NCBI RefSeq assembly: GCF_020966775.1
Contig: NZ_JAJKFV010000004.1
Location: 124,001 to 188,000 of the forward strand
Length of the DNA: 64,000 nucleotides
DNA from: Rhodopirellula halodulae
Lineage (GTDB): Bacteria > Planctomycetota > Planctomycetia > Pirellulales > Pirellulaceae
Direction: 5' to 3'
Made by a program: the position numbers and the translations under genes. Shown in pieces: positions 26,492-34,676 of this stretch (positions are counted from its first letter, which is position 1; every line of letters starts with the position of its first letter). Below the pieces are notes generated by a model, which saw nothing but the letters and a program-made list of their open reading frames with translations, had not been told where the DNA came from and did no database searches.

Positions 26492-27934
26492 TCAGCGACT
26501 GCGGCCGTCGCGGACAATTTTTTGAAGGTGCTCGCTCAACTGCTTCACCAAGTCGGGACGCTGTTGATACAAGTTGGTGGCTTCGAATAGATCTACTTCG
26601 ACTTGATACAACTGTCCGTCGGGCTCGCCCGATTGTGCCTGCACCCGCCTTGGTTTTGAAAAGCCGCCCGATCCGAGCCCTGTGATTAACTTCCAGCCGT
26701 CCTTTTGGATCGTCATCAACTTGGAGTTGCTGCCTGCTCGCATGACAAACTCCCGACGTGGGTTCTTTTGCGATTGCGGTCGGCCTGTGAGCGTGTTGTA
26801 GAAACTGAAGCTATCCGGACCGGCATTAGCTGGTAATTCCACTTGCCAAGCTTCCGCGAACGTCGCCATCAAATCGGTGAAGCAAACCAATTGATCCGAA
26901 TCGCTTCCCGCTGGAACGGTGCCCGGCCAACGCACGATGAACGGCATTCGGTGACCAGCTTCCCATGCGTCGGCCTTCATGCCACGAAGGGCCCCCGCGG
27001 AATCATGCTCGAAACGGTCGGTGTCCTTGTCATACCACACCGGACCATTGTCCGAAGTAAAAATGACGACCGTGTCGCGATCCATGCCCTGGTTCCTCAG
27101 CGTGGAAAGCACGCGACCAATTTCGTGATCCACCATCATCACGAAATCGCCATAAGACCCGACTCGACTCTTGCCTCGAAAAGCGGGACTGGGCAACCAA
27201 GGCGTGTGCGGTGCAGGGTAAGCGAGATACAGCATCAGCGGTGATGCTTTTTCACCGGTCGGATGTTCCTCGATGGTTGAGATGGCGACATCAGTGAAAT
27301 GCGGCAGCACATCCGATAACTCCAATTCCGGAGCGATTCCGCCAGCTCGCCAAAACGCACCCTGGATTGGCGACCAGCCTTCGCTTGAGTTGGCCTCGAT
27401 TTTTCGCGTGGGCGGCGACACCGCGTGGCGATTTAGAATGTAGAAGTAGGGCGGGATGTCGGTGGAGGCTCGGATGCCAAAGAACTCATCGAACCCACGG
27501 TCGACCGGGCCTCCACGCAGTTCCCCCTCGTAAGTCTCTGGCGACCGTTCCTCGAAACCCAAATGCCACTTGCCCACCATGGCGGTTCGATAACCCTGGG
27601 CTTTGGCTAGCGATGCAAGGGTCGGTTGGTCAGCATCAATCAGTGGCTGCGTTGGCCAAACGCTGACGTTGGTTCGAAAAGGATATCGCCCCGTCATCAA
27701 GCCGTACCGTGACATGTGACAGAGCGGGCCGGGGGCATGGGCATTGCGAAAGCACATGCCTTCGCGAGCCAGCGAATCAATGTTGGGCGTTGCAATCTTC
27801 GATTGGTCGTTGAAGCATTGAGGATCGCCGTAGCCCATGTCGTCCACCAGAATGAGGACGATGTTGGGATGCTCCGCCGCAAACGCGGAGGAAACGACCA
27901 GCAGAAGAACAAGCGACAGACAGATGCGAAGCAT
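26492..27934 (-). CDS. Secreted sulfatase with unusual active-site motif
   Basis: 480 residues. Signal peptide MLRICLSLVLLLVVSSAFA is followed by the metal pair Asp31/Asp32 (LILVDDMGYGD). The expected formylglycine motif is CHMSR (Cys72 to Arg76, in PGPLCHMSRYGLMTGR), with Met instead of the usual Pro. The rest is regular: VGKWHLGFEE, FTSDNGPVWYDKD and LRGMKADAWEAGHR. The protein is complete, so it is not a degraded copy. Either the maturation enzyme accepts Met, or the protein is inactive or works as another hydrolase. The ATG is directly abutted by a heptamer repeat and has no Shine-Dalgarno sequence. Confidence 0.9.
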   Translation of the reverse strand: MLRICLSLVLLLVVSSAFAAEHPNIVLILVDDMGYGDPQCFNDQSKIATPNIDSLAREGMCFRNAHAPGPLCHMSRYGLMTGRYPFRTNVSVWPTQPLIDADQPTLASLAKAQGYRTAMVGKWHLGFEERSPETYEGELRGGPVDRGFDEFFGIRASTDIPPYFYILNRHAVSPPTRKIEANSSEGWSPIQGAFWRAGGIAPELELSDVLPHFTDVAISTIEEHPTGEKASPLMLYLAYPAPHTPWLPSPAFRGKSRVGSYGDFVMMVDHEIGRVLSTLRNQGMDRDTVVIFTSDNGPVWYDKDTDRFEHDSAGALRGMKADAWEAGHRMPFIVRWPGTVPAGSDSDQLVCFTDLMATFAEAWQVELPANAGPDSFSFYNTLTGRPQSQKNPRREFVMRAGSNSKLMTIQKDGWKLITGLGSGGFSKPRRVQAQSGEPDGQLYQVEVDLFEATNLYQQRPDLVKQLSEHLQKIVRDGRSR

Positions 27935-27935
27935 G

Positions 27936-28041
<106 letters not shown>

Positions 28042-28054
<13 letters not shown>

Positions 28055-29532
28055 GCTTCCTTCAACGCTTCAACGGTGGGCGGGGAAGGTTTGACGCTGC
28101 CGGGGCGTTTGCCACGTGCGATATCGAACGGGGTCCAACCGCGTTTGTTCTTGTGATTCCAGGAATCTGACACGGCACCCAATTCCGCAAGCTTGCGGAC
28201 GGCGGTGGGAAAGTTTCGAAGTGCGGCCCCATGCATCGCGGTTTCACGATTGCGGTCAATGGCGTTGGGGTCATTGCCGAGTGAAACCAACATCTCCAAT
28301 GCCAGATCCACTTCCTCCGGAGTGCCCGGTTCTTCACCGACCGCGATCACTCCCACACCCGCAGCCGCCATCAAAGGCGTGGTGTGGTCGTCGTTGGCGA
28401 GGTTGGGATCCGCTCCCAGTTCCAACAACAACTGCATCAATTCAATGTCGGCACCGCGAGCCGCCAAAAAGAACGGCGTGCCACCGCGCGGATTCAAACG
28501 TTGCCCACGGGACGAGCCTTTTTTCAAACGCAAATTGACATCCGCCCCGAGCTCAACCATTTGACGAACGAATGCCAAGGAATGCAGTCCACCGGTGATT
28601 CGTGGTGCGGGATCCCCCTCCGGATTATCGCCTCGTTCGGTTTTTCGAACCCAACTGATCGCATGCAATGGACCGTAGCCGCTGCGTTGGTCATTCGGGT
28701 CGGCGCCACGACGCACTAAATCAACCGCGAGTTCCAGATGCCCGCTTTCGACCGCGAACATCAAGGCCGACATCCCATCGCGAGGATTGCGGCCACCCCC
28801 GCGTTTGACCTTCACCACCGAATTGACGTCCACGCCGTGTTCTAACAGGCGATGGATGACGTCGGTCCGGCCGTGGCGAGCCGCGAACATCCAAGCGGTC
28901 AAACCCGACGCGGACAGAGCATGATCCACATCGCAACCGGCTTTCAACAACACGTCGACCGCGTCCGAGTTGCCAGCGGCGGCGGCCCACATCAAAGCGG
29001 TTTGTCCGCGAGTTTCCTTTTCGTCCAGATCAGTCCCCGCCTCGACCAGGCTCTGCACGATCTCAGCGTTGCCCTGGCGTGCGGCCAGCATCAACGGCGT
29101 TTCCTTGCCCAGACGTTTGGAATTCACGTTGGCTCCCAATCGCACAAGCATTTGCGCCGAATCCATGTTTCCAAACTCGCAGGCCAAGCTTAGCGGCGAC
29201 ACCAAGTACTGAGTTGACACATCCAAATCCGCACCCGCCGCGTGCAAACGCTCGATCCATTGCGGTTGGTCATGGTAAGCCGCCCAGTGGACAGCCGTCA
29301 TGCCGTCCGGCTGCGACTGATTCACGTCGAACGAGTCTCGCTTCATCGCCGCCGCGACTCCGGACCAGTCGTTCAGCTCCGCGTCCTTCAACCAGCCCGC
29401 CGAGGCGTCTGATGCCAAGTTCGCGGTCGACGTCGTATGATCCGCACGCACCACCATGACCGGAAAAGCCATCGCCAGCATCACGACAACGCCCCAGCCC
29501 GTTCCAGGCAGGTGTCTTTGATTCAGCCTCAT
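28042..29532 (-). CDS. Exported ankyrin-repeat protein
   Basis: 496 residues with an N-terminal hydrophobic leader (GWGVVVMLAMAFPVMVVRA). About ten ankyrin repeats follow, with typical units such as GMTAVHWAAYHDQPQWIERLHAAG, ETPLMLAARQGNAEIVQSLVEAG and GQTALMWAAAAGNSDAVDVLLKAG. They serve as protein-binding scaffolds; no catalytic domain is visible. The C-terminal ASSF and stop are encoded by the GCTAGAA heptamers, suggesting the array has replaced or extended the original end. It starts 10 bases after the DUF1552 gene stop and is therefore in the same operon. Confidence 0.9.
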
Positions 29533-29542
29533 CGTGTCACCC

Positions 29543-30883
29543 TCACAGCGTCACCGGATCAAACAAGTGGTCGATGGTGCCAGTGCTGTCCGCGAAGGAT
29601 TCCAGTGGGACGCCAACTTTGTTCAGCAACGTCAGGTGCAAGTTGGACAGTGGCTCCGGATCGTCGAATCGCAGGTGGCGATTGCCTCGCATATTTTCGG
29701 CGCCGCCACCGGCAACCAAGATCGGCAGGTTGCTGTGATCGTGCTTGTCCGGATCGCCCATCCCACTGCCATACATGTACAGCGAATGATCCAGCAATGT
29801 TCCGTCCGCCTCTGGGATCTCGTCCATCCGTTGAAGGAAGTCCGCGAAAAGAGAAACGTGGAACTGATTGATCTTTGCAACCTTTTCCAGTTTGTCTGGA
29901 TTGTTGCCGTGGTGGGTCACCGGATGGTGAGGATCCGGCACACCGATTTCCGGATAGGTTCGCGTGCTCGCTTCACGTGCCAATTGGAAACTGACCACGC
30001 GAGTGATATCGCCTTGGAAAGCCAACAACTGCAAGTCAAACATCAACTTGGCATGGTCCGCGTATGCCGTTGGAACGCCGACGGGTCGATCCAAATCGGG
30101 CAACGGATTGTCTTGGCTGGTTTGTTCTGCGAGTTGGATACGGCGTTCCACTTCACGGATGCTTTCCAAGTAACTGTCGATTTTGTTCCGATCCGAAGAC
30201 CCCACGCGGGATTGAATGCGTTTGATCTCTTGCGTGATGGAATCGAGCAAGCTGGCTCGCTTTTGAATCGCAGCCTGCCGTTGCTCGGGGGTGCCACCTT
30301 CGCCAAACAAGCTTTCAAACACGATTCGCGGATGAGCTTCCGAAGGCAACGGCTGAGTCGGCGAGGCCCAAGACAAACTGTTTTGATAAACACAGGCATA
30401 ACCGTTGTCGCACTGGCCCACGGTCGACAGCAGATCCATCGACAACTCCAGCGAAGGCAGTTGGGTTTCCGAGCCGATCTTTTGAGCCGCGATTTGATCC
30501 ACAGTGGTTCCGTTGTAGTAGTCGCTGCTTTCCGTTCGTTTGGCGCGAGCGGCACTCAAGAATGCGGAGTTCGATGTGGCGTGCGACCCCGGGTAGGCGT
30601 TTTGCAGATCCGTGTTCGTGATCACCGTCAGATGATCTTTGACCGATTCGAGCGGCGACAGACTCGATGGCAATTTGTCGAGTGTGTCCCCCTTGGGTGT
30701 CCATGCCGCCGGGTTGTAACCCATCGGGATGTAGATGTATCCGATCCGCTTGAGCTTGCTGGGGGCGGCAACCGTGGCGGCCGACGCGGTCATGGCAGGA
30801 ACCATCGCGTCCAACAGCGGCAAAGCCACCGCCGCACCGGAGCCACGAAGCAATGTGCGGCGTGAAAGGTGAATGCGTTTCAT
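29543..30883 (-). CDS. DUF1552 family secreted protein
   Basis: 446 residues. The N-terminus LSRRTLLRGSGAAVALPLLDAM is a twin-arginine export signal. The body carries the DUF1552 signature pattern (YIYIPMGYNPAAWTP, a HATSNSAFLS segment, and the late MYGSGMGDPDKHDHSNLPILVAG). The function of the family is unknown. In planctomycetes it is nearly always next to a DUF1587/1592 cytochrome-like gene, as here (79 bases downstream of it), so the two probably act together, possibly in polysaccharide degradation. It is followed by the ankyrin gene. Confidence 0.92.
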   Translation of the reverse strand: MKRIHLSRRTLLRGSGAAVALPLLDAMVPAMTASAATVAAPSKLKRIGYIYIPMGYNPAAWTPKGDTLDKLPSSLSPLESVKDHLTVITNTDLQNAYPGSHATSNSAFLSAARAKRTESSDYYNGTTVDQIAAQKIGSETQLPSLELSMDLLSTVGQCDNGYACVYQNSLSWASPTQPLPSEAHPRIVFESLFGEGGTPEQRQAAIQKRASLLDSITQEIKRIQSRVGSSDRNKIDSYLESIREVERRIQLAEQTSQDNPLPDLDRPVGVPTAYADHAKLMFDLQLLAFQGDITRVVSFQLAREASTRTYPEIGVPDPHHPVTHHGNNPDKLEKVAKINQFHVSLFADFLQRMDEIPEADGTLLDHSLYMYGSGMGDPDKHDHSNLPILVAGGGAENMRGNRHLRFDDPEPLSNLHLTLLNKVGVPLESFADSTGTIDHLFDPVTL

Positions 30884-30962
30884 TGTGCTTTCGGTCCTTG
30901 GTTGGCGTTTCGAATCGCGACGGTTTGAGGAGTGGGTGTTTGATGAAAGAATGCGCTGGTTA

Positions 30963-33410
30963 CTACCGCGAACGGATTTCGCGGTATCGAAACGGTTCGC
31001 TCAAGACGATTCCCGTGATGATCGACCGCAGCGTGTAGTTGTCTTGCGATGACTGCTGAACGATTCGGCGGATGGCCGGGCCATCAAACGGTTCCGTGGC
31101 ACGCCCCAGTCCGTAGGTCATCAACTTCTCCGTGACCGTTTGGGCAAAGATGTCCGGCCGAGCAACGATGCCGCGTTCCAACGCATCGATCGAATTCAGT
31201 TCGGTTCCATCTGGCAATTGGCCCGACGAATCCACGTCGAGCGTGCCTTCGAATTGCCGCCAACGTCCCACCGCATCGAAATTTTCGAGTGCGAAGCCAA
31301 GTGGATCGATCAAGTCATGGCAACTGGCACATGTTGGATTGGCTCGGTGCATCGCAAGCCGTTCGCGAACGGTCTTGGCTGCCAGCGTGTTCTTCTCTTC
31401 CAGGTTGGGAACATTCGGCGGTGGCGGCGGTGCCGGTGTACCGAACACATTTTCGAGCACCCAATTGCCGCGAATGGTGGGTGATGTTCGTGTGGCATAC
31501 GACGTGACCATCAGGATGCTGCCGTGCCGCAGGATTCCGCCGCGATGCGACGCGTCATCGACTCTCACTCGGCGGAAATGACTCCCGTTGACACCGGGAA
31601 TGCCATAGTGCGTTGCCAGTCGCTCGTTCAAAAACGTTTCGGTCGATGCGATCAAGTCCGTCACACAGCGATCGTTGACCAACACATCCTCGAACAACAA
31701 CTGAGTCTCTCGCTTGAAGGATTGACGCAAGTTATCGTCGAAGTCCGGGAACAGTCGCAGGTCAGGCGTGATCGAATCCAAGTTTCGCAGTTGCAACCAC
31801 TGGGACGCGAAGTTGGTCACCAAAGCCTCCGACCGCGAATCGCTCAACATTCGTTGGACTTGCGTTCGCAAAACATCATCGTTTCGAAGCTGTTTGGTTT
31901 CCGCCAAATCGAGAAGCTGCTCATCGGGAATGCTGCTCCACAGGAACGCGGCCAGACGGGTCGCTAATTCGTAATCGTTGATAGCGACCGAAGTGGAATC
32001 GTCGGAGGAGGGAGTTTCCGACTCGATTCGGAACAGGAAATTTGGATTCACCAACAACGCCGTGAGTGCGGACTCCATGCCCTGCTGAAAATCGCCCGCC
32101 GCGTTGCCTTCGTCAAAGAACGCCAGCAACAAGTTCAGTTCGTCCTTCGTCGCGGGGCGTCGATAAGCCCGCCGAGCCAGGCGTTTCAACGCGTCGGCAG
32201 CATCCGCCCGCGTGCGAGTCTCTGACGAGAGAAGTTCCCCCAGGATCAATCTTCGGCTGGTGGTTTCACCAGGCCCTTCCGGAGCAAAGGGGCCCACGAT
32301 GGAAACCTGGTAGATCGCCGGGGTCAATCGCGGATGTCGGTGTCGGTTGAAGTTTGCATCGAAGGGTTGACGCTTGCCTTCCGTCAGCGATGAAAAAGTT
32401 TTGGTGAACGTCACGCCCACGTTGTGCCGACCGGCTTCGACGCGCAAACGTGTCTTCAAATGGGAATCCGAATGTGTGTAGTCCGGGCCGCCCCATTTGC
32501 CGGTTCGCTTTGGCGGTTTGACCGTGAACTGATGCACGCGGGCTCGATCAATCAAAACGTCGATCTGGTGCTCGCGGTGCAAACCTTCGACCTGTTCGTC
32601 GCGGTCACGTGTGAGCTTCAGTTCGATTTCGTACTCGCCGGTCTGGGGAAAGTGCTGCTGGAACAGCACACCGCCGCGAGTCCCAAACGGCAAACCGTCA
32701 ACATGGTTTTCCTGCGAACGCTCGGCCGGAAGACGAATCGTCACACCAGCCGGACCGTTTCCCAATCCACCAATCGCCAGACGACTGATCTTTTGGGCTG
32801 CGGTGAGGTATCGATTCAGGTGCGTCGGGGACAACTCTTCGACCGTGATGTTGTCAAACCCGTGGCTGGATTCATCTTTGGGCAGATAGTCAGCGGCATC
32901 GATTCGCACATCCAGCAGATCCCGAATCGCGTTTTGGTATTCCACTCGCGTCATGCGACGCATCGCACTCAAACGCCCGGGCCTCGGATAACGTTTGCTG
33001 CGAGCGTCCAGCAGGTCGACCAGGGACTCGGTGACTCGGGCATAGGTGGGTTCGTCCGGCTGACCGTATTCCGGGGGCGGCATTTGACGGGTATGAACCC
33101 GCCGCAGGATTTTCTCCCAAGCCTCCATCGCGAAATCGGGCGAGTTGAAAGCTTCTTCGCGACAGTCAAAACCTGCCAAATCGAAACCGGATTCCGCATC
33201 GGTGCCAGAGTGGCAATCAAGACACTGCTGCGAAAGAAAATCACGAACGACCGCCAAGTCGTCTTCGATGGCGTTCGACGGATTACCCAACGTGACGTCG
33301 GAGTTGGCCGCGTCCGCCGACGGATCGGTGTCATCACCAAACCCCTTCACGTTCAACGTGACCAGAACCGTCAGGCAAACGCAGACGAGCAGCGGGCGGA
33401 AGCGTGGCAA
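30963..33410 (-). CDS. DUF1587/1592/1595/1588/1585 cytochrome-like secreted protein
   Basis: 815 residues with a signal peptide (PLLVCVCLTVLVTLNVKGFG). An N-terminal haem motif CLDCH (63-67) is followed by the planctomycete domain set: DUF1587 (about 120-185), carbohydrate-binding-like region (about 225-370), DUF1595 (about 385-450), DUF1592 (about 465-595), DUF1588 (about 610-710, with a second haem-type CASCH) and DUF1585 (about 720-800). It is probably a periplasmic or surface cytochrome involved in oxidising sugars or similar substrates, but no reaction is established. It heads the operon with DUF1552 and ankyrin genes. Confidence 0.92.
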   Translation of the reverse strand: MPRFRPLLVCVCLTVLVTLNVKGFGDDTDPSADAANSDVTLGNPSNAIEDDLAVVRDFLSQQCLDCHSGTDAESGFDLAGFDCREEAFNSPDFAMEAWEKILRRVHTRQMPPPEYGQPDEPTYARVTESLVDLLDARSKRYPRPGRLSAMRRMTRVEYQNAIRDLLDVRIDAADYLPKDESSHGFDNITVEELSPTHLNRYLTAAQKISRLAIGGLGNGPAGVTIRLPAERSQENHVDGLPFGTRGGVLFQQHFPQTGEYEIELKLTRDRDEQVEGLHREHQIDVLIDRARVHQFTVKPPKRTGKWGGPDYTHSDSHLKTRLRVEAGRHNVGVTFTKTFSSLTEGKRQPFDANFNRHRHPRLTPAIYQVSIVGPFAPEGPGETTSRRLILGELLSSETRTRADAADALKRLARRAYRRPATKDELNLLLAFFDEGNAAGDFQQGMESALTALLVNPNFLFRIESETPSSDDSTSVAINDYELATRLAAFLWSSIPDEQLLDLAETKQLRNDDVLRTQVQRMLSDSRSEALVTNFASQWLQLRNLDSITPDLRLFPDFDDNLRQSFKRETQLLFEDVLVNDRCVTDLIASTETFLNERLATHYGIPGVNGSHFRRVRVDDASHRGGILRHGSILMVTSYATRTSPTIRGNWVLENVFGTPAPPPPPNVPNLEEKNTLAAKTVRERLAMHRANPTCASCHDLIDPLGFALENFDAVGRWRQFEGTLDVDSSGQLPDGTELNSIDALERGIVARPDIFAQTVTEKLMTYGLGRATEPFDGPAIRRIVQQSSQDNYTLRSIITGIVLSEPFRYREIRSR

Positions 33411-33676
33411 CGGAAGGACTCCGGCAGCAGATCGGTGGGAATCGAAATCAGGCGAGACGCTGGTCGCCCCTCGTCAAAAGGGCCGTCCAACGCTTCGCCT
33501 GATATTACTCGATTTCGTTCCTGCTTGCTGAATTTGCGGTGCTTCATTTCCCTCAATGGGCGATGCAAATCAAGTCTGATCACCCTTGAAGCTTCGATCG
33601 CAAATGCCTGCATGAGATAGCCCATCAAGCCGATCGCGAATCGGTTTCGATGGCATCCGGCTTCGAACGCGGCTGA

Positions 33677-34342
33677 TCAATCGGCCAGCGGCATCACTTC
33701 GGCTTTTCGAATGTGCACCACGCTGCCAGGATCGTGCTGTTGAAAGGCGAAGTGGCCTGGACCGTAAGTCTTCTCGAAGTCCATGTATTCATACAGTTCG
33801 TTGCCATCGACGGTGATTTTGATGCGAAGCATGTCGCGTCCACGCCAATTGTCTTCTTTGACCTCGATTTCGTAGGTGAACCAGGTATCTGGTTTGACCA
33901 ATTGAGGATAAACGTGGCAGAAACCGTACAGCGACCCGGTGCGAATCGGATCGGTGTGGGTGCTGTCGACCTGGGCTTCGTAACCGTCCATGAAGCCTGG
34001 TTTGCGAGTGGTCCGGAAATAGACGCCGGAATTGCCGCCATCGTTGATTTTGACTTCGCAGCGATAACGGAAGTTCTTGTACGGCCCGGACGTGTTGACC
34101 AGCATCGAAGGTCGCCCGGTGCCCTTGATCACACCGTCTTCCACTTCCCAGTGGCTGTCGTCGCGACCGACTTTCTCCCAACCTTCCAGCGTTTTGCCGT
34201 CAAAAAGCACGGTCCATTCTTCCGCATTCTTCGAGTTCGAATCTTCCGCGGAAGCGGAAAGGCCAACGCAGCAGGTGGCAAGGATCAGACCGCACATCAA
34301 GCGGCACGACAGATAAGGAGTCAACGACATGTGATGGTTCAT
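33677..34342 (-). CDS. DUF1080 (3-keto-disaccharide hydrolase-type) secreted protein
   Basis: 221 residues. A signal peptide (LMCGLILATCCVGLSASA) is followed by one concanavalin-like DUF1080 domain: WTVLFDGKTLEGWEKVG, WEVEDGVIKGTG, YRCEVKINDGGNSGVYFR and GHFAFQQHDPGSVVHIRKAEVMPL, the usual opening and closing blocks. Members act on or bind glycans; some hydrolyse 3-keto-disaccharides. An alternative start four codons downstream (MSLTPY) is possible. It lies 266 bases upstream of the DUF1592 gene on the same strand; that gap holds no other feature that I can see. Confidence 0.9.
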   Translation of the reverse strand: MNHHMSLTPYLSCRLMCGLILATCCVGLSASAEDSNSKNAEEWTVLFDGKTLEGWEKVGRDDSHWEVEDGVIKGTGRPSMLVNTSGPYKNFRYRCEVKINDGGNSGVYFRTTRKPGFMDGYEAQVDSTHTDPIRTGSLYGFCHVYPQLVKPDTWFTYEIEVKEDNWRGRDMLRIKITVDGNELYEYMDFEKTYGPGHFAFQQHDPGSVVHIRKAEVMPLAD

Positions 34343-34676
34343 CCTAGAGGCAAAGCATGCGAATGTTGACAGCAGTGCGGTGGTCGATCTCTCGACTAAG
34401 ACAGAGCGTCAACGTCAGTTTCGGTGAAATGTAAGCGATGGCCGGCCAATTTGTCTATGGATCGGCTGAGACGCCCGCGAATCGTTCGATTGATAGCGGA
34501 GCTCAATGCCAGGTTCGTGAATCAACCCAAAGTGACGTCACAAACACTCAATCGAGGACTCTGAGAGAAGGGCGGCACACGATTTGAAGCGTTGATTTGC
34601 AGCATGCCGGATCGTCGGCGCCCGGCATCGAACACTTCCAGACGTAGAAGTGCAACGTGCAAATTGTTTGGGTGGT
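34343..34676. other. Divergent region before the phosphoketolase operon, 334 bases
   Basis: It holds a perfect 10-base palindrome GTGACGTCAC at 34532-34541, a plausible operator about 140 bases before the phosphoketolase start. A degenerate sigma-54-like CGGCACACGATTTGA at 34573-34587 has the GG but GA instead of the invariant GC, so I do not call it a promoter. No gene is seen. Confidence 0.45.

Noticed and set aside
29534-30865. 443-codon open frame on the plus strand opposite the DUF1552 gene
   Set aside because: It mirrors the codon structure of a clearly conserved gene on the other strand and has no recognisable motif.
32424-33620. 398-codon plus-strand frame opposite the DUF1592 gene
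   Set aside because: Shadow of a conserved secreted protein; no domain and no ribosome site.
34573-34587. Sigma-54 promoter before the phosphoketolase gene
   Set aside because: CGGCACACGATTTGA lacks the invariant GC at -12 (GA instead).
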